A DNA stretch of 64,000 bases from CBDCVO01 sp965223085. GTDB taxonomy: Bacteria; Pseudomonadota; Gammaproteobacteria; Ga0077536. Position 1 is the first letter of the stretch, and each line of letters opens with the position of its first letter. Below, one piece after another: positions 40,616 to 50,200 of the stretch. The position numbers and the translations under genes are program-made. The notes beneath the pieces were generated by a model. The model made no database searches. It was given only the letters and a program-made list of their open reading frames with translations, and was not told where the DNA came from. The DNA lies in contig OZ244981.1 in assembly GCA_965223085.1 (NCBI GenBank), positions 4,526,001 through 4,590,000 of the forward strand. The letters run 5' to 3'.

Positions 40616-41368
40616 ATGCACTTCTCGCCGGCTTGTGACTAACACTAGGCCGCGCGCAGCGACCTCTCCTTCGACAACGCGTTTAGAGCTTGCGTTCCTT
40701 ACTGGGATTTGCTCGCCCAAGGCGCCATCACGCAAAGCAGTGCCCGTCATTTGAATGGCGACGCTGCCGCGCTCAAGCGCTAAAGTAACTTCTTCACCGC
40801 GTTTGACGAGGCGCTGTGGTTTTACCAGTACCCTATTGAGCTGGGTGCCCGCGTTAATATCACGGGTCAAGACTTGGCCTACGAGTTCTGCAACGGCCCC
40901 GAAATAACCCGCGCGTTGATTGACAACCAATCGTTGTTCCCTCCGCAAATCTTGTGCTTGTAGAACGTGGCCGCGCGTCAGTGCGGTAACGCTAACGACC
41001 ATGCTGAGCCGTTTTTTCACGGTAACGGGAACGTATAAGGACCACGGTTTCGTGCCCTCACATTTCACGCCCACCGTGCTGTGGCCGAGGGCAGCGCTGC
41101 CGGGTGCAAAGTCCACAGCATACCGCGTATCGCAGCGCGGCAACCGCAGGCGTGGGTCGAGGCGTCCGACGGTGATTTCGGTCGCATCTCCTACAGTGCT
41201 CGCCGCCACGAAGTCGTTCACAGCGCTTTGAATATCGGCCAAGCGCTCGATATCTTGAGCGATTACCATGGACGGCCCGGTAAGCACAGCGGTGGTTAGG
41301 ACAAGCAGCGCAAAACGCCGCGCTAGCGTTCGTCGTGGTCGGGGGTTTCGATGGCTTTTACGTTGCAT
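40613..41368 (-). CDS. flgA: Flagellar P-ring assembly chaperone FlgA
   Basis: About 251 residues from ATG 41368, chosen because the signal peptide (RRFALLVLTTAVLTG...IAQ) starts there. A longer frame from 41548 overlaps the cheV start and adds no similarity. It has DPRLRLPRC, VGVKCEGTKPWSLYVPV, then the SAF-like domain with ALTRGHVLQAQDLRREQR and RDINAGTQLNRVLV. It is a periplasmic chaperone for FlgI. It is divergent from cheV. Confidence 0.92.
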   Translation of the reverse strand: MQRKSHRNPRPRRTLARRFALLVLTTAVLTGPSMVIAQDIERLADIQSAVNDFVAASTVGDATEITVGRLDPRLRLPRCDTRYAVDFAPGSAALGHSTVGVKCEGTKPWSLYVPVTVKKRLSMVVSVTALTRGHVLQAQDLRREQRLVVNQRAGYFGAVAELVGQVLTRDINAGTQLNRVLVKPQRLVKRGEEVTLALERGSVAIQMTGTALRDGALGEQIPVRNASSKRVVEGEVAARGLVLVTSRREVH

Positions 41369-41541
41369 TGGGGCGCCTGCTCCAGTGTGTTCGTGAGCGA
41401 AAATATGCAAGCAATGTGCCGCTTCATGCGGTCGTTGTGCGATTATCAGCAGCCCGCGTGCCATATCCGGCAGCCCATCTCTTAAGTATCGTGCGCTGCG
41501 CGTCGATAGAGATGCACGATAGTTCGCATTGGGAGTAACCC

Positions 41542-42492
41542 ATGTCACGTGTTATGGAGGGGGTCGACCGCCTGACCCAGATCGCTGGTCGAAATCGCCT
41601 AGAAATGCTCCTATTTCGTCTCACCGATCAGCAGATTTTCGGCATTAATGTTTTTAAAGTGCGGGAAGTCCTAAAATGCCCGCCGTTGCGCCCGATCCCT
41701 CAAGCCCATCACCATATTCGTGGCGTCATGCACGCACGCGGCCAAACGATCACGATTATCGATCTCGCCGCCGTACTCGGTCACGGTCGCCTGGAAGGAA
41801 CGGCCGAGGAGTTCGTGATCGTCACCGAATATAGCGCCCACGTGCAGGGCTATTTGGTGCAGTCGGTCGAACGCATCGTCAACATGCGCTGGGACGAGGT
41901 CAAACCGCCACCCCCAGGCGTCGGTGCCCAGAACTACATGATCGCGGTGACGTCCTTAGACGATCAGCTCATTGAAGTGTTGGATGTCGAGCGCATCTTA
42001 AGCGAAATCGTCGGTCCCAATCAGGATGTTCGCGAGGACATTGTCCAAGAATTCCAGGAACACCAAATACGGTTGCGCCACGTGCTCGTTGCAGATGATT
42101 CCACCGTCGCGCGGAAACAAGTTACGCGGGTACTCGACCAACTCGGCATCACCTACGATGTGGCGGAAAACGGACGCCAAGCATTGCAGTTTTTGCAAGA
42201 CGTGATTGCCGACGGCACGACAAACGTCACGGATCGTTACGGGATGTTGATCTCCGACATCGAAATGCCCGAGATGGACGGCTACACTTTGACGAAATCA
42301 GTGAAAGAAGACCCGCAACTGCGCTCGCTATTTGTCTGTTTACACACCTCTTTGAGCGGTAATTTCAACCAATCCATGGCCGAAGGGGTGGGTGCCGATC
42401 GCCTCGTGCCGAAGTTCGATCCCAACGATCTTGCCGAACTCGTCAAAGAATTTCTGTGCGTCGAAAACGCACCCGAAGTGCGCGCACTCTAA
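41542..42492 (+). CDS. cheV: Chemotaxis coupling protein CheV
   Basis: A 316-residue protein with an N-terminal CheW domain (LFRLTDQQIFGINVFKVRE, IRGVMHARGQTITIIDL) and a C-terminal receiver domain (HVLVADDSTVARKQVTRVL, LISDIEMPEMDGYT with the phospho-acceptor Asp, and VPKFDP in the Lys position). It couples chemoreceptors to CheA and is thought to adapt under phosphorylation. It precedes flgB, the arrangement seen in many polarly flagellated gammaproteobacteria. Confidence 0.94.
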   Translation: MSRVMEGVDRLTQIAGRNRLEMLLFRLTDQQIFGINVFKVREVLKCPPLRPIPQAHHHIRGVMHARGQTITIIDLAAVLGHGRLEGTAEEFVIVTEYSAHVQGYLVQSVERIVNMRWDEVKPPPPGVGAQNYMIAVTSLDDQLIEVLDVERILSEIVGPNQDVREDIVQEFQEHQIRLRHVLVADDSTVARKQVTRVLDQLGITYDVAENGRQALQFLQDVIADGTTNVTDRYGMLISDIEMPEMDGYTLTKSVKEDPQLRSLFVCLHTSLSGNFNQSMAEGVGADRLVPKFDPNDLAELVKEFLCVENAPEVRAL

Positions 42493-42629
42493 ACGAGCAC
42501 ACACGAGCGGCAATCGGCGAGGCTGGCACACTTATGGTTGCCGCCCGAGCGGCCTTAGTTTGCCGTCAGCGGGGCTAGCCGGGGCGCGTTGCACAGCGGT
42601 TTTTACGCGCCCGTGGGGCGCTCCAGAAG

Positions 42630-42646
42630 CTGGCATGAGATTCGCT
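42630..42646 (+). promoter_or_regulatory. Sigma-54-type promoter upstream of flgB
   Basis: CTGGCATGAGATTCGCT matches the -24/-12 consensus (TGGCA...N...GCT) with the required 10 bases between GG and GC. It lies about 40 bp before flgB and would give a short leader. Control would be by FleQ or FleR. Confidence 0.7.
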
Positions 42647-42683
42647 TGTAAAGCGGGTAAGTTAATAGATTCGAACCCGATCC

Positions 42684-43085
42684 ATGCCGAAATTAGACGA
42701 CGCTCTCGGTATTCATCCGCAAGCAATGATGCTGCGCGCGGGGCGTGCACGCCTGCTCGCGACGAATTTAGCGAATGCCGATACGCCGAATTATCGCGCC
42801 CGCGATGTCGATTTTCGCGCGGTATTGCGCGGCGCCAGCGAACAACTTGGTCGTGGTGTCGAGCTCACCAGTACTCACGCCCGTCATCTCGAGGTGGGTG
42901 ATCCGCAGCTTTTTGGTGCCGAGGTGCTCTATCGCCACACCAAACAACCATCCTTGGATCAAAACGCGGTGGATGTGCACGCCGAGCGGGCCGCGTTTTT
43001 GGATAACGCATTGCGTTATCAAGCGAGCTTGCGTTTCTTGGACGGTAAGTTGAGCGGGCTACTGCGCGCTATTAGAGGGGAATAA
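42684..43085 (+). CDS. flgB: Flagellar basal-body rod protein FlgB
   Basis: A 133-residue rod subunit. The N-terminal signature LATNLANADTPNYRARDVDF is followed by a variable middle and the C-terminal helix NALRYQASLRFLDGKLSGLL. FlgB is the most proximal rod protein. It is first in the flgBCDEFGHIJKL series, 2 bp before flgC, downstream of the sigma-54-type site at 42630. Confidence 0.95.
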   Translation: MPKLDDALGIHPQAMMLRAGRARLLATNLANADTPNYRARDVDFRAVLRGASEQLGRGVELTSTHARHLEVGDPQLFGAEVLYRHTKQPSLDQNAVDVHAERAAFLDNALRYQASLRFLDGKLSGLLRAIRGE

Positions 43086-43087
43086 GC

Positions 43088-43519
43088 ATGTCATTATTTA
43101 CGGTATTAGATATTGCTGGTAGCGCGCTCGATGCCCAGGCAGTGCGCATGAACGTCACCGCCAGCAATATGGCGAACGCGAATAGCGCGAGCAATTCTCT
43201 GGAATCGACTTATCGCGCCCGCCATCCGGTCTTTAGCACAATCGATCAGGATTTCGGTTCTTTACTGTTTGAATATGAGCACGCGCCCCAGGCGGGCGTG
43301 CGCGTAGACGGCATCATCGAGAGTGTCGCTCCGCTAGACCGCGAATATAGCCCCCATCATCCGCTCGCGGATGACGATGGCTACATCTTTTTACCGAACG
43401 TCAACATGGTCGAAGAAATGGCCAATATGATTTCCGCTTCGCGTAGTTACCAAACCAATGTCGAAGTCATGGAGGCATCTAAGCAGATGCTGACGCGGAC
43501 TTTGAGTTTAGGACAGTAA
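43088..43519 (+). CDS. flgC: Flagellar basal-body rod protein FlgC
   Basis: A 143-residue rod protein with FTVLDIAGSALDAQAVRMNV, then ASNMANANSASN and the C-terminal helix NMVEEMANMISASRSYQTNV. It assembles after FlgB. It is co-transcribed with flgB and flgD. Confidence 0.95.
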   Translation: MSLFTVLDIAGSALDAQAVRMNVTASNMANANSASNSLESTYRARHPVFSTIDQDFGSLLFEYEHAPQAGVRVDGIIESVAPLDREYSPHHPLADDDGYIFLPNVNMVEEMANMISASRSYQTNVEVMEASKQMLTRTLSLGQ

Positions 43520-43546
43520 CGCGAACCACCAATACCGGAGTGTTCT

Positions 43547-44230
43547 ATGGATAATCCGATTTCAAAGCTAGGCGCCGGGCTCGAAGCACTGGGTATCGAA
43601 AGCCGTCAGCAGGAGGCCAAAAAGACTCAAGGTGAATTGGGTCAAGAAGCGTTTCTCGAGCTGATGATCACCCAGCTCAATAATCAAAATCCCATGGAGC
43701 CAATGGAGAACGGCGAGTTTCTCTCGCAAATCGCACAGTTCGGCACTGTTAACGGGATCACACAACTGCAGGAATCTTTCGACGCCCTGGCATCTTCATT
43801 GCAATCTAGCCAGGCGTTGCAAGCTTCGACGATGGTGGGACGTAGCGTGCTACTGGAATCGGACTACGTTCATTTGAACACAGAGAATGCGCCGATCGTG
43901 GGCGTGGATTTACCCAGTGCCAGTGGCAACGTCAAAGTTGCCGTGCTCGATCCCCAGGGTCAGTCAGTGCGAGCACTTTCTCTCGGCGAGCGCCCGGCGG
44001 GCTATTTTGAATTCACCTGGGATGGCCAGGACGCAAATGGCGAGCGCTTACCTGCGGGGCGCTATTCGATCGTCGCCGAGGCGATTATCGACAATAAGCC
44101 CCAGGCAGTTTCCGTCTACAACAAAGCGCTGGTCGAGAGCGTGAGCCTGCCGCGCAACGGCCAAGCACCGGTGTTGAACCTCGGCGACTACGGCGCGGTG
44201 GATATTACGTCCATCTTGCGCGTGTTGTAA
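43547..44230 (+). CDS. flgD: Flagellar hook-cap protein FlgD
   Basis: A 227-residue protein with the FlgD N-terminal motif LGQEAFLELMITQLNNQNPM, then FLSQIAQFGTVNGI, and a C-terminal FlgD-Ig/tudor-like part with FEFTWDGQDANGERLPAGRY. It caps the growing hook and is shed later. It lies 27 bp after flgC, with a GGAGTG-type ribosome-binding site. Confidence 0.95.
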   Translation: MDNPISKLGAGLEALGIESRQQEAKKTQGELGQEAFLELMITQLNNQNPMEPMENGEFLSQIAQFGTVNGITQLQESFDALASSLQSSQALQASTMVGRSVLLESDYVHLNTENAPIVGVDLPSASGNVKVAVLDPQGQSVRALSLGERPAGYFEFTWDGQDANGERLPAGRYSIVAEAIIDNKPQAVSVYNKALVESVSLPRNGQAPVLNLGDYGAVDITSILRVL

Positions 44231-44263
44231 TCGACGTCACGAATAATCTGAGGAGAGTTTTTC

Positions 44264-45472
44264 ATGCCTTTCAGAATCGCAATTAGCGGCCTCCGTGCGG
44301 CCCAATCGGATCTCACCGTCATCGGTAACAATGTTGCTAACGTCAATACGACCGGTTTCAAATCCTCGCGCGCCGAGTTTCACGATGTCTTTGCGACGTC
44401 TAACCTTGGTGTTGCTTCTAACGCGATCGGTCAGGGCGCAAACACGGCACGAGTCGCGCAACAGTTCTCCCAAGGCAACATCACGTTTACCGACAATGGG
44501 CTTGATCTCGCGATCAGCGGCCAAGGTTTTTTCATCATGGATGATAACGGCGCACGCGTATTTACCCGTGACGGTTCCTTTGGTTTGGATCGCGAGGGCA
44601 ATGTCGTCAATGCGAATGGTCAAACCTTGATGGCCTATCAAGCCGACGCGAACGGCGCGATTACCGGTCAACTCGGGACCTTGCAGATCTCGACCGCTAA
44701 TACGGCGCCGCAAGCGAGTAGCTCGGTGATCCTCGGCTTGAACTTGGACTCGCAAGCAACCCCGCCCTTGGTAGGGGCGTTCGATCCAGCCATCGCGACC
44801 AGTTTTAACAATACCACCGCGACGACGATCTACGATTCCTTGGGCGGTTCGCACTTGATGCAAATGTATTTTGTGAAAACCACAAATCCGCGTGAATGGC
44901 AAATGTATACCTTGGTCGATAGCGCACCCGTCGGGGGGCCGGATACCTTGACTTTCGATGCCGATGGCAGCCTGCCGGCGGGCACGATAATCAATATCCC
45001 GACGTTCACCGCCGCGGGTGGTGGCAGTCCGATCACGATGGAAATCAATCTCGATGAGACGACCCAGTTTGGGGCGCCCTTTGGGGTCAATAATCTCAGC
45101 CAAAACGGCTTTACCACGGGTCGTTTGGCCGGTGTAGATATCGATCGCGAAGGCATCGTATTCGCGCGCTACACGAACGGTCAATCCGAAGTGCAAGGCC
45201 AAGTCGGCTTAGCTAACTTTGCCAACGTGCAGGGTTTGCAATCCTTGGGGCAAAATAATTGGGCCGAGACTTTCGCCGCTGGGGCGGCGCTCGAAGGTGC
45301 GCCTGGCTCGAGTTCCTTGGGCTTGCTGCAGGCGGGGGCATTGGAAGATTCCAATGTCGATCTATCGGAGCAGTTGGTAAAACTGATCATCGCGCAGCGT
45401 AACTTCCAAGCCAATACCGAGGTGATTTCGACCGCGGACACCGTCACCCAAGCGGTCATGAATATTCGCTAG
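44264..45472 (+). CDS. flgE: Flagellar hook protein FlgE
   Basis: A 402-residue hook protein. The N-terminal rod-like motif is AISGLRAAQSDLTVIGNNVA, NVNTTGFKSSRAEF; the middle carries the FlgE D2-type beta domain (SLGGSHLMQMYFVKT) and the C-terminus ends ANTEVISTADTVTQAVMNIR. It forms the hook that links rod and filament. It is followed by a 140-bp gap with a palindrome at 45548. Confidence 0.95.
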   Translation: MPFRIAISGLRAAQSDLTVIGNNVANVNTTGFKSSRAEFHDVFATSNLGVASNAIGQGANTARVAQQFSQGNITFTDNGLDLAISGQGFFIMDDNGARVFTRDGSFGLDREGNVVNANGQTLMAYQADANGAITGQLGTLQISTANTAPQASSSVILGLNLDSQATPPLVGAFDPAIATSFNNTTATTIYDSLGGSHLMQMYFVKTTNPREWQMYTLVDSAPVGGPDTLTFDADGSLPAGTIINIPTFTAAGGGSPITMEINLDETTQFGAPFGVNNLSQNGFTTGRLAGVDIDREGIVFARYTNGQSEVQGQVGLANFANVQGLQSLGQNNWAETFAAGAALEGAPGSSSLGLLQAGALEDSNVDLSEQLVKLIIAQRNFQANTEVISTADTVTQAVMNIR

Positions 45473-45547
45473 TCCGATGTGCCGTAGTTTTATTGTGTTA
45501 CTGGGCTCCGCATCAAGTGCGGGACGACACCGGGTTTGGTGCGGGGC

Positions 45548-45570
45548 GTCACCCCGGACTCGATCCGGGG
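45548..45570. repeat. Palindrome within the flgE-flgF gap
   Basis: GTCACCCCGGACTCGATCCG GGG has a CCCCGGA/TCCGGGG stem. It resembles the other REP-like repeats in position between genes and could stabilise or partly stop the transcript. Confidence 0.5.
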
Positions 45571-45613
45571 CGGGGCTGCAGCGAAACACCATCAGGCAAT
45601 GAGATCGTAAACC

Positions 45614-46354
45614 ATGGATCGCATGCTTTATTTGGCGATGTCGGCGGCGAAGCAAATGATGACGGCGCAGGCACTCGCCTCGAACAATCTCGCCAACGCC
45701 AACACCACGGGATTCAAAGCGGATTTCGATGCCGTGCGGGCGATGCCCGTGTTTGGCGACGGTTATCCGTCGCGCGTCTACGCGATGACGGAACGGCCCG
45801 GTATCGATTTCAATGTCGGCACCGTGGAGACGACCGACAACGAACTCGACATCGCTATCAACGGCGCCGGTTTTATTGCCGTTATCGCGCCCGATGGAAC
45901 GGAAGCCTATACCCGTGCCGGGGAGTTCAAGCAAACAGTCAACGGTCAATTAGTGACGGCGACCGATTTGCCAGTATTAGGCAACGGTGGCCCGATCGCA
46001 TTTCCACAAGCTGAATCTATCTTAATCGGAACCGACGGCACGATATCGATCCGGCCATTGGGACAGGACGCGAATACACTTGCGCAGATCGACCGCATTA
46101 AGCTGGTAAATCCGCCGCTCGCTGATTTGAAAAAGGACGCCGACGGCTTGTTCCGGCTGCGTGACGGCACGATTGCCGCGGCGGATGCCAGCGTTCGGGT
46201 CGAGCGTGGGGCGTTGGAACGCAGCAACGTCAATCCGGTGCACGAAATGATTTCAATGATAGAAGCGCAGCGCATTTACGAAACCGCGATCAAAGCGATG
46301 GATACGGCCCAGGAGTCGGATTCCAACGGTGCGCGCCTATTGCGCTTGAGCTAA
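45614..46354 (+). CDS. flgF: Flagellar basal-body rod protein FlgF
   Basis: A 246-residue rod protein with MSAAKQMMTAQALASNNLAN, ANTTGFKADFDAVRAMP, and the C-terminal SNVNPVHEMISMIEAQRIYE. FlgF is a proximal rod component that joins FlgC/FlgB to FlgG. It is spaced 18 bp from flgG. Confidence 0.95.
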   Translation: MDRMLYLAMSAAKQMMTAQALASNNLANANTTGFKADFDAVRAMPVFGDGYPSRVYAMTERPGIDFNVGTVETTDNELDIAINGAGFIAVIAPDGTEAYTRAGEFKQTVNGQLVTATDLPVLGNGGPIAFPQAESILIGTDGTISIRPLGQDANTLAQIDRIKLVNPPLADLKKDADGLFRLRDGTIAAADASVRVERGALERSNVNPVHEMISMIEAQRIYETAIKAMDTAQESDSNGARLLRLS

Positions 46355-46372
46355 CGAAAGGTATCAAACACT

Positions 46373-47158
46373 ATGGCATTTGCATTACACGTCGCGAAAA
46401 CTGGTCTGGATGCACAGCAAACCCGGATGTCGGTTATCGCGAATAATTTAGCCAACGTCAGCACTTCGGGATTCAAAAAAGGTCGTCCGACGTTTGAAGA
46501 TCTGCTCTACAACACCGTGAGCCAGCCGGGCGCGTCTTCGTCACAAAACACCGAGCTCCCTTCGGGCTTGATGCTTGGCACCGGCGTGCGCACCGTGGCG
46601 ACGGCGAAAATCTTCACCCAAGGCACGTTGATCCAAACCGACAATTCGCTCGATGCCGCGATCCAGGGGCGCGGTTTTTTTCAGATTTTGCTGCCCGATG
46701 GTTCTACGGGCTATACGCGCGACGGCTCGTTTTCGATGAATGCCCAGGGGCAGCTCGTGACGGCAACGGGTTACGAGGTCGATCCCGGCGTGACGATCCC
46801 GCCGGAAACGTTGTCGGTAACGATCGCGCCGGACGGTACGGTATCCGCGCTCGTGGCCGGCGCGGCGAGTCCGACTCAGGTCGGAAACTTGCAACTCGCC
46901 GATTTTATTAATCCGCAAGGCTTGCAACCGATCGGCGAAAATTTATTCAAGGAAACGGTCTCGAGCGGCAATCCACAACCGGGCACCCCGGGTTTGAATG
47001 GTATCGGCACGCTGATTCAAGGCAGCATAGAATCTTCCAACGTTAATGTTGTCGAAGAACTCGTGAACATGATCGAAACACAGCGCTCCTATGAAATGAA
47101 TTCGAAAGCGATTCAAACGGTCGACGAGATGCTGCAGTTCGTCACGCAGACTTTATAG
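46373..47158 (+). CDS. flgG: Flagellar distal rod protein FlgG
   Basis: A 261-residue protein: LHVAKTGLDAQQTRMSVIAN, NLANVSTSGFKKGRPTFEDL, IQGRGFFQILLPDGS and the C-terminal VVEELVNMIETQRSYEMNSK. It forms the distal rod. Its stop codon adjoins the flgH start (47158/47159), so translation is coupled. Confidence 0.96.
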   Translation: MAFALHVAKTGLDAQQTRMSVIANNLANVSTSGFKKGRPTFEDLLYNTVSQPGASSSQNTELPSGLMLGTGVRTVATAKIFTQGTLIQTDNSLDAAIQGRGFFQILLPDGSTGYTRDGSFSMNAQGQLVTATGYEVDPGVTIPPETLSVTIAPDGTVSALVAGAASPTQVGNLQLADFINPQGLQPIGENLFKETVSSGNPQPGTPGLNGIGTLIQGSIESSNVNVVEELVNMIETQRSYEMNSKAIQTVDEMLQFVTQTL

Positions 47159-47887
47159 ATGTTTAAATACCGCCCAGGCGCTCATCGCATGCTGCTGATT
47201 TGTCTGCTGGGCAGCATGCTTCTCGGATGCAATTCGACGCCACGCCGCGACCCAATGTTTGCACCCTCGTATCCGGCACCGCGCCCGTCGCCGATGCCGG
47301 CGCAAGTCACGACCGGTGCGATCTATCAACCGGGTTACGACGTCGTGCTATTCGAAGACGCGCGCGCGCGTCGCATCGGCGATATTCTCACTGTTCGTTT
47401 AGTGGAAAACACGAACGCGCAAAAATCTTCGAGCACGGATATTACCCGCGATCAAAATTCCAGCGTCTCGAACCCGACGTTGCTCGGCGCCACGCCGCAG
47501 TTCGATTTGCCCAGCGTTGCGCCTTTGGGGAGTACTGAGGACAACAACCTACAGACTTCGATCGAGTCCAACCATGAGTTCGAAGGATCCTCGGCCGCAC
47601 AACAACGAAATTCGCTCAGTGGTGATATCACCGTAACTGTTGCCGATGTGTTGCCGAACGGTTATCTCATGGTGCGTGGTGAGAAACGTTTAAACCTCAA
47701 TCAAGGCAATGAGTACGTCAAGATCGCGGGCATCGTGCGGCCCATCGATATTCTGCCCGATAACTCGGTACCGTCGACGAAGATCGCCGATGCGACGATC
47801 GTCTATAACGGCGACGGCGCCACAGCGGACGCGAATAAAATTGGTTGGTTGGCGCGGTTTTTCGTCAGCGCCCTGTTTCCCTTTTGA
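47159..47887 (+). CDS. flgH: Flagellar L-ring lipoprotein FlgH
   Basis: A 242-residue lipoprotein with the lipobox LLGC (Cys 24 in GSMLLGCNSTP), then the FlgH core: DVVLFEDARARRIGDILTVR, a low-complexity middle and YLMVRGEKRLNLNQGNEYVK, IVRPIDILPDNSVPS. It builds the L ring in the outer membrane, which agrees with a Gram-negative host. Confidence 0.95.
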   Translation: MFKYRPGAHRMLLICLLGSMLLGCNSTPRRDPMFAPSYPAPRPSPMPAQVTTGAIYQPGYDVVLFEDARARRIGDILTVRLVENTNAQKSSSTDITRDQNSSVSNPTLLGATPQFDLPSVAPLGSTEDNNLQTSIESNHEFEGSSAAQQRNSLSGDITVTVADVLPNGYLMVRGEKRLNLNQGNEYVKIAGIVRPIDILPDNSVPSTKIADATIVYNGDGATADANKIGWLARFFVSALFPF

Positions 47888-47916
47888 ATTTTCTCGCATA
47901 AATAGCGGAGTTACTT

Positions 47917-49020
47917 ATGCGTTACGTTTCGCTCCTATTTTTGTTTGCGACCTTGGCGCTGCCGCTATCTAGTGCGGCGGAGCGCGTTAAAGACCTCGCA
48001 AGCGTCGCTGGTGTGCGCGACAATCAGCTCGTTGGCTATGGCCTCGTCGTTGGGCTCGACGGCACCGGTGATCAAACGCAGCAAACACCGTTCACGGTGC
48101 AGAGTATCCGTAATATGCTCAAGCAACTCGGTGTGACGGTGCCCGATAACGTGAACCCGCAATTGAAAAACGTCGCCGCCGTGATGGTGCATGCGACCTT
48201 ACCGCCGTTCGCGAAACCGGGATCGAACATCGATGTGACGGTCTCGTCGATGGGTAATGCGAAAAGTCTGCGCGGCGGGAGTTTGATCCTAACGCCTTTG
48301 AAAGGCGCCGACGGCCGCGTTTATGCGCTCGCCCAAGGCAATTTAGTTGTGGGCGGATTTGGGGCATCGACGGATGACGGGTCACGCATTTCGGTGAATG
48401 TTCCCAGCGTCGGTCGCATTCCGAACGGCGCGACCGTGGAGCGCGAAGTCTTGACGGCATTTTTGCAAGAGCAATACTTAACCCTGAATTTGCACGCCGC
48501 GGATTTCACTACCGCGACGCGCATGGCGCAAGCGATCGATCAAATCATTGGCCCGGGTTCGGCGTTGGCCATCGACGGTTCGGCGGTGCGGGTGATTGCA
48601 CCGGCCGATGCCACGCAACGGGTGGCGTTCATGTCGATCGTGGAGAACATCGAGTTGGATCCGGGGATCGCGCCGGCCAAGGTGGTGGTCAACTCACGCA
48701 CCGGCACGGTCGTTATCGGCGCTAACGTGCGGGTTACGGCGGCTGCGGTAACCCACGGTTCATTAACGGTGGCAATTTCCAGTAATCCCGAAATCAGCCA
48801 ACCGGGGCCGTTGTCGGGGGGCGCGACCGTGGTGGTGCCAAATCAAGAGATCGATATCGAAGAAGAACGCAATCGCATGTTTTTATTTAACCCCGGTGTG
48901 TCTCTCGATGACATCGTGCAAGCGGTTAATCAAGTTGGCGCCGCCCCCGGGGACTTAGTGGCGATATTAGAAGCGCTAAAACAAGCTGGGGCGCTGAAGG
49001 CTGAACTCGTCATTATCTAG
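47917..49020 (+). CDS. flgI: Flagellar P-ring protein FlgI
   Basis: A 367-residue periplasmic protein with a Sec signal (first 21 residues), then RVKDLASVAGVRDNQLVGYG, LVVGLDGTGDQTQQTPFT, NVAAVMVHATLPPFAKPGS, and the C-terminal PGDLVAILEALKQAGALKAE. It forms the P ring around the rod with help from FlgA. It follows flgH by 29 bp. Confidence 0.96.
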   Translation: MRYVSLLFLFATLALPLSSAAERVKDLASVAGVRDNQLVGYGLVVGLDGTGDQTQQTPFTVQSIRNMLKQLGVTVPDNVNPQLKNVAAVMVHATLPPFAKPGSNIDVTVSSMGNAKSLRGGSLILTPLKGADGRVYALAQGNLVVGGFGASTDDGSRISVNVPSVGRIPNGATVEREVLTAFLQEQYLTLNLHAADFTTATRMAQAIDQIIGPGSALAIDGSAVRVIAPADATQRVAFMSIVENIELDPGIAPAKVVVNSRTGTVVIGANVRVTAAAVTHGSLTVAISSNPEISQPGPLSGGATVVVPNQEIDIEEERNRMFLFNPGVSLDDIVQAVNQVGAAPGDLVAILEALKQAGALKAELVII

Positions 49021-49202
49021 CCTGGTCGCGTGTGGGCGCATCGACCCGGGAAAACCGCCGCGAGGCCGCTAGGGTAGGTCTTGCCGCAGTGTCGGCAGGC
49101 TTTGCCGAATAGACCAACGTAATTTTCATAAAGAACTTTAAATCTAATAAAATTATTATTTAAAATCAATTAATTATAAGATATTTCTTGATTATACTTT
49201 GA

Positions 49203-49219
49203 TTGGCATTAGGCGTGCA
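49203..49219 (+). promoter_or_regulatory. Sigma-54-like promoter upstream of flgJ
   Basis: TTGGCATTAGGCGTGCA keeps the GG-N10-GC spacing and 5 of 6 bases of the -24 box. It lies in an AT-rich 230-bp gap and about 33 bp upstream of flgJ. It could start a second transcript for flgJ-flgK-flgL. The preceding AT-rich block shows no other clear element. Confidence 0.5.
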
Positions 49220-49252
49220 TAGTCGTAGATAGGATGACTAGATTGCACTGCC

Positions 49253-50188
49253 ATGACCCCCGCTGCGACGATTAATCCAGCTGCGGACTTCGCGCGCTAC
49301 AGGGCCTTGCGCCGCGAAGCGCGTGCGGATGCGCCGGCTGCCTACCAGAAAGTCGCGCGCGAATTTGAAGCGCTGTTCGTGCAGTTGATGTTGAAAAGCG
49401 CGCGCGAGGCGAGTTTTGGTGACGGTATTTTCGACTCTCACCAAATGCGTTTCTATCGCGACATGTTCGACAGTCAAATCGCAGCGGCACTCGCCGATCA
49501 GGGCATGCTCGGTTTTGAAAAATTATTGGCGCCCAGTATTCCCGGTCTCGCCGCCCAGGCGCACGCCGAGGGCGAGCTCAAGCTGCCACCGCGGCGTGAG
49601 TTTCCGCCAAGCACAGCCACACGGTCCGAGGCGACTGCCGTGAGGTCTGCACAGACACCAACGACCACGACGGAAAACGTCTTTACCGCGGCGTTCGTCG
49701 ACGATCCCAAGATGACGGCGTTTATCAACGCCGTACAGCAGCCGGCAACGCGTGCCGCCCAGCGTCTTGGTACGACCCCCGAGATTCTGATCGCGCAAGC
49801 GGCATTGGAGACCGGTTGGGGGGCACACGTGATGCGCGACGATTACGGTCGGAGTTCGCACAATTTATTTGGCATCAAGGCCAACGGGGCCTGGCACGGG
49901 GCGACGGTCGAGCGGCGCACCATGGAGTACCTCGGCGGCAAACCGGTGAAAGTGCGAGCTGCTTTTCGTGCTTATCCGGATCTAGGTGCCGCGTTTGACG
50001 ACTATGCGCGCTTTATTCAAAACAATTCGCGTTACCAACACGCGCTAGCAAAAGCATCCGATCCGCATGCCTACATTCACGAGATCGCGCGCGCTGGCTA
50101 TGCCACCGATCCCCAGTATGCGGACAAAATCCTCGCTATTCACGATCAACTGCAAGCCGCGACGCGGATTGCACTGGACAAAATGTAA
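49253..50188 (+). CDS. flgJ: Flagellar rod-cap muramidase FlgJ
   Basis: A 311-residue two-domain protein. The N-terminal rod-binding part has KVAREFEALFVQLMLKSARE and FYRDMFDSQIAAAL. The C-terminal glucosaminidase part has AALETGWGAHVMRDDYG (Glu as likely catalytic residue), SSHNLFGIKANG and FRAYPDLGAAFDDYARFI. It caps the rod and cuts peptidoglycan so that the rod can pass. The two-domain form is typical of beta- and gammaproteobacteria. Confidence 0.95.
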   Translation: MTPAATINPAADFARYRALRREARADAPAAYQKVAREFEALFVQLMLKSAREASFGDGIFDSHQMRFYRDMFDSQIAAALADQGMLGFEKLLAPSIPGLAAQAHAEGELKLPPRREFPPSTATRSEATAVRSAQTPTTTTENVFTAAFVDDPKMTAFINAVQQPATRAAQRLGTTPEILIAQAALETGWGAHVMRDDYGRSSHNLFGIKANGAWHGATVERRTMEYLGGKPVKVRAAFRAYPDLGAAFDDYARFIQNNSRYQHALAKASDPHAYIHEIARAGYATDPQYADKILAIHDQLQAATRIALDKM

Positions 50189-50200
50189 GGACCATAGGCC

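Noticed and set aside
42532..42560. TGGCACACTTATGGTTGC upstream of flgB as a sigma-54 promoter
   Set aside because: There are 13 bases between GG and GC instead of 10. The site at 42630 has correct spacing.
44237..45202. Minus-strand frame of 321 codons opposite flgE
   Set aside because: flgE is certain, and the antisense frame has no family resemblance.
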